Of a DNA stretch of 64,000 nucleotides, positions 60,289-64,000 are shown one piece after another. The translations under genes were made by a program, and so were the position numbers. The stretch spans positions 62,001 to 126,000 of the forward strand of contig JBAJFE010000040.1 in assembly GCA_037903355.1 (NCBI GenBank). The letters are read 5' to 3'. This DNA is from Trichuris trichiura. Taxonomy: Eukaryota > Nematoda > Enoplea > Trichinellida > Trichuridae. The first letter of the stretch is position 1, and every line of letters starts with the position of its first letter. The notes under the pieces are model-generated. The model was not told the origin of the DNA, searched no databases, and was given only the letters and a program-made list of their open reading frames with translations.

Positions 60289-60359
60289 GCGTCAGTGGTT
60301 CAGTGGTAGAATACTCGCCTCCCACGCGAGTGATCCGGGTTCGATTCCCGGCTGACGCA
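60289..60359 (+). tRNA. tRNA-Gly (anticodon CCC)
   Basis: 71 nt. Acceptor stem GCGTCAG pairs with CTGACGC, discriminator A. D-arm box A reads GTGGTTCAGTGGTAG. The anticodon stem CTCGC/GCGAG encloses the loop CTCCCAC with anticodon CCC (60321-60323). The T-arm box B reads GGTTCGATTCC. No intron and no encoded CCA. A T-run (CTTTTCTTT) for polymerase III termination follows within about 12 bases. It closely resembles eukaryotic tRNA-Gly-CCC. Confidence 0.97.
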
Positions 60360-61117
60360 AAGCTGATTTGCTTTTCTTTCGTTTTCATCAACTCATAGCA
60401 TATTACAAGACTTGTATAATGATTTTCATGTTCATTCACCTACTGTTATTTTAAAACCGTTATCTTAGTTTGAGTATAACCGCACTTATTCGAACTAAAT
60501 GAGACTGAGTGTGATGCCAATAAATGATTGCTTCTTCAGTTTTTGCACTTAGGGATCTTTTCGTAACGTCGCGCTCCGATTCGCCAACATTCTTTAGCCA
60601 AGCAGGTATTCTGATTATGACTGTTTCTTTCTCTTTTTTCACGTCAGATATTAATGCAGTTCAAACTGTTCATTTTTTAAAGCGAATAGACAACCTGCTT
60701 AACCTCTATCCGTAATCGTTATTACCTCTGTTTTTTCTTTCAACGTAAGTACAGCGCTTTTTTCTCGTTAAGGACATGTCTAGCAACAGAAATTGTTATG
60801 CTTCTCCAACCGCACGCAAATGAGCATTTCAACGCTAACACTAAAAGCCAGTTCAAGTTCCAACAAAAAGAAATTTGACGCCAAGCAAGCGGCTGCATAA
60901 CGTTACAAAAGGAACCCAAAATGTCTAAAAAGTTGAAAACTTTTCTCTTTGCCAATCCAAGTTCTACAGCACAACGCAGGTATACTCTTCTTGCGATTTC
61001 AAATTCAGAAAGTAGCAAATGATGCGCAGGATTACTTTTTTTATCCTGCGCATCAGTTGAACTTCTTTACTGTAACATTTTTACGCTGCCAGCTTACTGC
61101 CACAATGAACAACAGTT
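60360..61117. other. Intergenic and 3' flank of the 61.1-kb gene
   Basis: No gene recognised. Contains a perfect hairpin near the 3' end of the next gene (61,020-61,055). Confidence 0.4.
61020..61055. repeat. Perfect 13-bp hairpin downstream of the 61.1-kb gene
   Basis: TGATGCGCAGGAT (61020-61032) and ATCCTGCGCATCA (61043-61055) enclose a 10-nt T-rich loop. It lies 62 bases beyond the stop codon of the - strand gene, so it is in the 3' UTR or just past the transcript end. Confidence 0.65.
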
Positions 61118-61954
61118 TCATTCGTCACTGCGCACAAGCAGCGGATTACATAGTATTTTTTCCGTGAAAGGCGATGGCGCCATTTTACATCTAGTTAAGC
61201 GGCTCTTCAGATCGTTCAACAACTTTCGTTCCTTCGGCCACTGGTAATTGTAAAGGGAAAAAAGATAGGCTATAAAGGATATCTCGTCAAGCTCCATTTG
61301 ATAATGACATTTTGCCAACTTTGCTTCGAAAGTGTGTAGCGTAGATATCGACAGTGGCGCCCCCTTGGAGCAAAAGCACAAAGCATAGCATACGTAAGGA
61401 AGCAGTCGGTTGGGCAAACTGACCGGCCACGCGCCTTCTCTGGCCAATCGTTCGGCCAATCGATCGGACAAACGTTCGGGACAATCGACGAGACGAGTAA
61501 ACATGCAAACAGTATGTATGCCATAGACAACTTCGGCCGTAAGCAATCGCCTTCGATAGATCTCCAATAGAACGCGATTCAAATAGGGAAACGAGACGCT
61601 TCGTTGCTCCTTGGCCAACACCAACAGGCACAAAAGGATCCACAATTGTTGATTTTTAAAATTCAAACAATTCTCCGATAGCAAATTGACAAATCGGCTG
61701 CACACGCGATGACGGGCCAAACGATTGTCGCTTAGCAGATCGTTAAGGGCGGCTGTGATTGTACCAAAGAAGCAAAGAGTTTCCAAATAAGGCGACAATG
61801 GATCTTCGGCCGAAACAATTCGTCTAAAACGTTCCACGCTGCTACTTTCCACTATTAGCTTATCGACTACCGTTCTTGGCTCAAGGAAGGACCATTTGGT
61901 CTTCAGCCTTTGAGTCATTTGCATAAAATGGTCAACCAATGCCTTATTAGCCAT
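61118..61954 (-). CDS. Leu-rich helical protein, unknown
   Basis: A single open exon of 278 aa if translation starts at the ATG at 61954 (MANKALVDHFMQMT). That ATG lies 9 bases after a good AG acceptor (CTTGTGTTGCAG), either a trans-splice site or the 3' end of a 5' UTR intron; the frame stays open to the acceptor. The protein is rich in Leu/Arg/Cys with repeating amphipathic helices (LLSENCLNFKNQQLWILLCL, LLPYVCYALCFCSK, ISFIAYLFSLYNYQWPKE). The layout recalls helical-repeat organelle RNA-binding proteins such as the FASTK family, but I see no RAP domain, so this is a weak guess. Length, start context and codon use support a real gene. Confidence 0.6.
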   Translation of the reverse strand: MANKALVDHFMQMTQRLKTKWSFLEPRTVVDKLIVESSSVERFRRIVSAEDPLSPYLETLCFFGTITAALNDLLSDNRLARHRVCSRFVNLLSENCLNFKNQQLWILLCLLVLAKEQRSVSFPYLNRVLLEIYRRRLLTAEVVYGIHTVCMFTRLVDCPERLSDRLAERLAREGAWPVSLPNRLLPYVCYALCFCSKGAPLSISTLHTFEAKLAKCHYQMELDEISFIAYLFSLYNYQWPKERKLLNDLKSRLTRCKMAPSPFTEKILCNPLLVRSDE

Positions 61955-61963
61955 ACAGAACGC

Positions 61964-63368
61964 CTGCAACACAAGTCATTCACGCGGCGAGACTATCCAA
62001 TCTTAAAAGTAGACGTAGCCAACATGGCGCTGCCAAGTTCGAACTACAAATAGAGCGAATTGTTACAAAAAATTTATTATCCCAAACAACAACCAGCCGA
62101 AAATGGGCGCGCCGGACAAAAGCAGTCTAAAATCTAAATAACAACAACAACAACAACGGTCGTTCTGGCAAAGTAAGCAATGACGGTACAATGAAATCGT
62201 TTGCCCCTACCTTCAAACTCCGTTCGGTCGCGCGGAACGGACATCCCGCTCAACATACTTTACCCGTTCCGCAACACCCGCTGCTTCGCCTGCAAGAAAA
62301 AAGGCGTTCGTAGTCAAATTAAAACAGGTGGCGCCACATGTGCGGAATTGAAGTAGGGCGCTAATTTGAGATCAATTTTTTATTATGCCAACGGGCAGTG
62401 GCAAATGAGGTAGAAGAGAGAGAGAGGCGGGAAACCCTGATTTTGCGTCGAAGGGGTCTCCGCAGTGCAAAATCCCTGATAGCAACAATGGCAGATATTC
62501 GCATATAGGAGATCGAGAGGCATATAATATCACTTTGTCAGATCAGCAGGCAGGAAGTGTAGCCCTGAGAAAAGTGGTTAAAAGTGGGTGGCAGTGACGG
62601 ATATCGCCAAGAAGAGAAAAACGGTCGAAACGGCAGGTAGGAAACGGGGCAGCAAAATGAACTGAGCAACGTATCAAAAAATATCAAGTTCGAGTTGTCC
62701 CTGAGAAAATCGCTACAAGCGACCGCCTTTCCATCAAGCGTTCAAATGACTGTTTCCAAACAAGGCGACTTGAGAAAACGCTGCTCCTTATGATCATTAG
62801 ACATCCGCTCACCGTCGTTGCTTCAATGGCTTTTACCCTTTGGCTGTCACCCGTACGACGAAACTAAGGAGCAACTTTGTACATTATAAATCCTGGAAAT
62901 AAATATCATTCGTAAAAGTAACTACTCAATCTTATGCTTCATAAAGCATATGACACAGGTGGCATACTGCCCTGTTAGAATAATAGGCAGAAGGGACTTT
63001 GTCAAAACGATTCATTTCGTAAAGAGTGGATAAAAGGGAACAATGGGTGCTTAGGTAGAAAGAATGTGCGTTGGAGGGGACGGCAAAAAAAACCGGTAGA
63101 AAATAAAGTGGAAGGAAGGGATAGGGTTAAAGGATGGTCAGTGGGAGGAGGGTAGTCGGAAAAGGCGGTGGAAAGGTGAGTATAGTAATAGAAAAAAGGC
63201 AGTAAAAAACAAAAAGTCAAAAGACATTGAACGAGTAAGGAACACCTAATAATAGTAGTTGTAATAATAATAATGATAGCAATAATAATAATAATATTAG
63301 TGTACAAAAAAAAGCAGCGGTATACACGGCCGTCCAAGCGAGCGAGCGAGCGAAAACATTTCAAACGA
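61964..63368. other. Flank between the 61-kb gene and GATAD2
   Basis: Contains a possible non-coding exon of the 61-kb gene on the - strand (acceptor at about 62,293 after CTTTTTTCTTGCAG, donor GTAGGG at about 62,216), a (CAA)n tract near 62,140, and an (AAT)n tract at 63,260-63,300 just beyond the GATAD2 stop. No further gene is recognised. Confidence 0.45.

Positions 63369-64000
<632 letters not shown>

Overview
The window is nuclear DNA of a nematode. A (TTAGGC)n tract near 38.9-39.06 kb matches the nematode telomere hexamer. Genes have many short introns (often 48-70 bp). One gene encodes a cuticlin-type ZP-domain protein. ETFA starts about 110 bp behind the poly(A) signal of MRPL3, with a pyrimidine-rich AG just upstream of its ATG, as in nematode operons resolved by trans-splicing. 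A clade I (Trichuris-like) whipworm is my inference from gene compactness and base composition; it has not been tested. The supplied open frames are exon fragments, so I rebuilt gene models by joining exons with compatible phases and matching them to remembered family motifs.

Layout. 0-0.4 kb: last two exons of a phospholipid phosphatase (PLPP/LPP). 0.4-6.9 kb: repeat-rich intergenic DNA, including a 2.3 kb segment bounded by 81-bp inverted repeats. 6.9-12.3 kb: MRPL3 (mitochondrial uL3m, 10 exons) and ETFA (electron-transfer flavoprotein alpha, 9 exons), head to tail. 12.9-36 kb: a giant inverted repeat with arms of about 5.4 and 7.6 kb and a spacer of about 10 kb. The spacer holds a Tigger/pogo element split by a hAT element with a perfect 8-bp target duplication. 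The right arm has gained a Penelope-like retroelement (9-bp target duplication) and a small MITE, both absent from the left arm. 37.8-42.8 kb: duplicated blocks, the TTAGGC tract, hAT MITEs and a second inverted repeat. 43.4-44 kb: a minisatellite. 45.8-46.9 kb: a decayed hAT element.

47.2-49.4 kb: an unassigned five-exon gene whose central segment aligns without gaps to the MADS-box pattern. 50.5-53.9 kb (- strand): a complete nine-exon transmembrane ZP-domain (cuticlin-like) gene. 57.5-59.8 kb (-): HMCES, the SRAP-domain DNA-protein crosslink sensor, with a PIP box and one apparent 1-nt frameshift. 60.29 kb (+): tRNA-Gly(CCC). 61.1-61.95 kb (-): a helical protein of unknown function. 63.4-64 kb (-): the C-terminal exon of GATAD2/p66, a NuRD subunit that runs out of the window.

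The host genes are ordinary: mitochondrial translation and electron transfer, cuticle, DNA-damage tolerance, chromatin. The unusual material is the 12-43 kb repeat landscape. Its most striking feature is a set of strand-consistent arrays of the heptamer ATATCRT at about 60-nt spacing, which no element I recognise explains.
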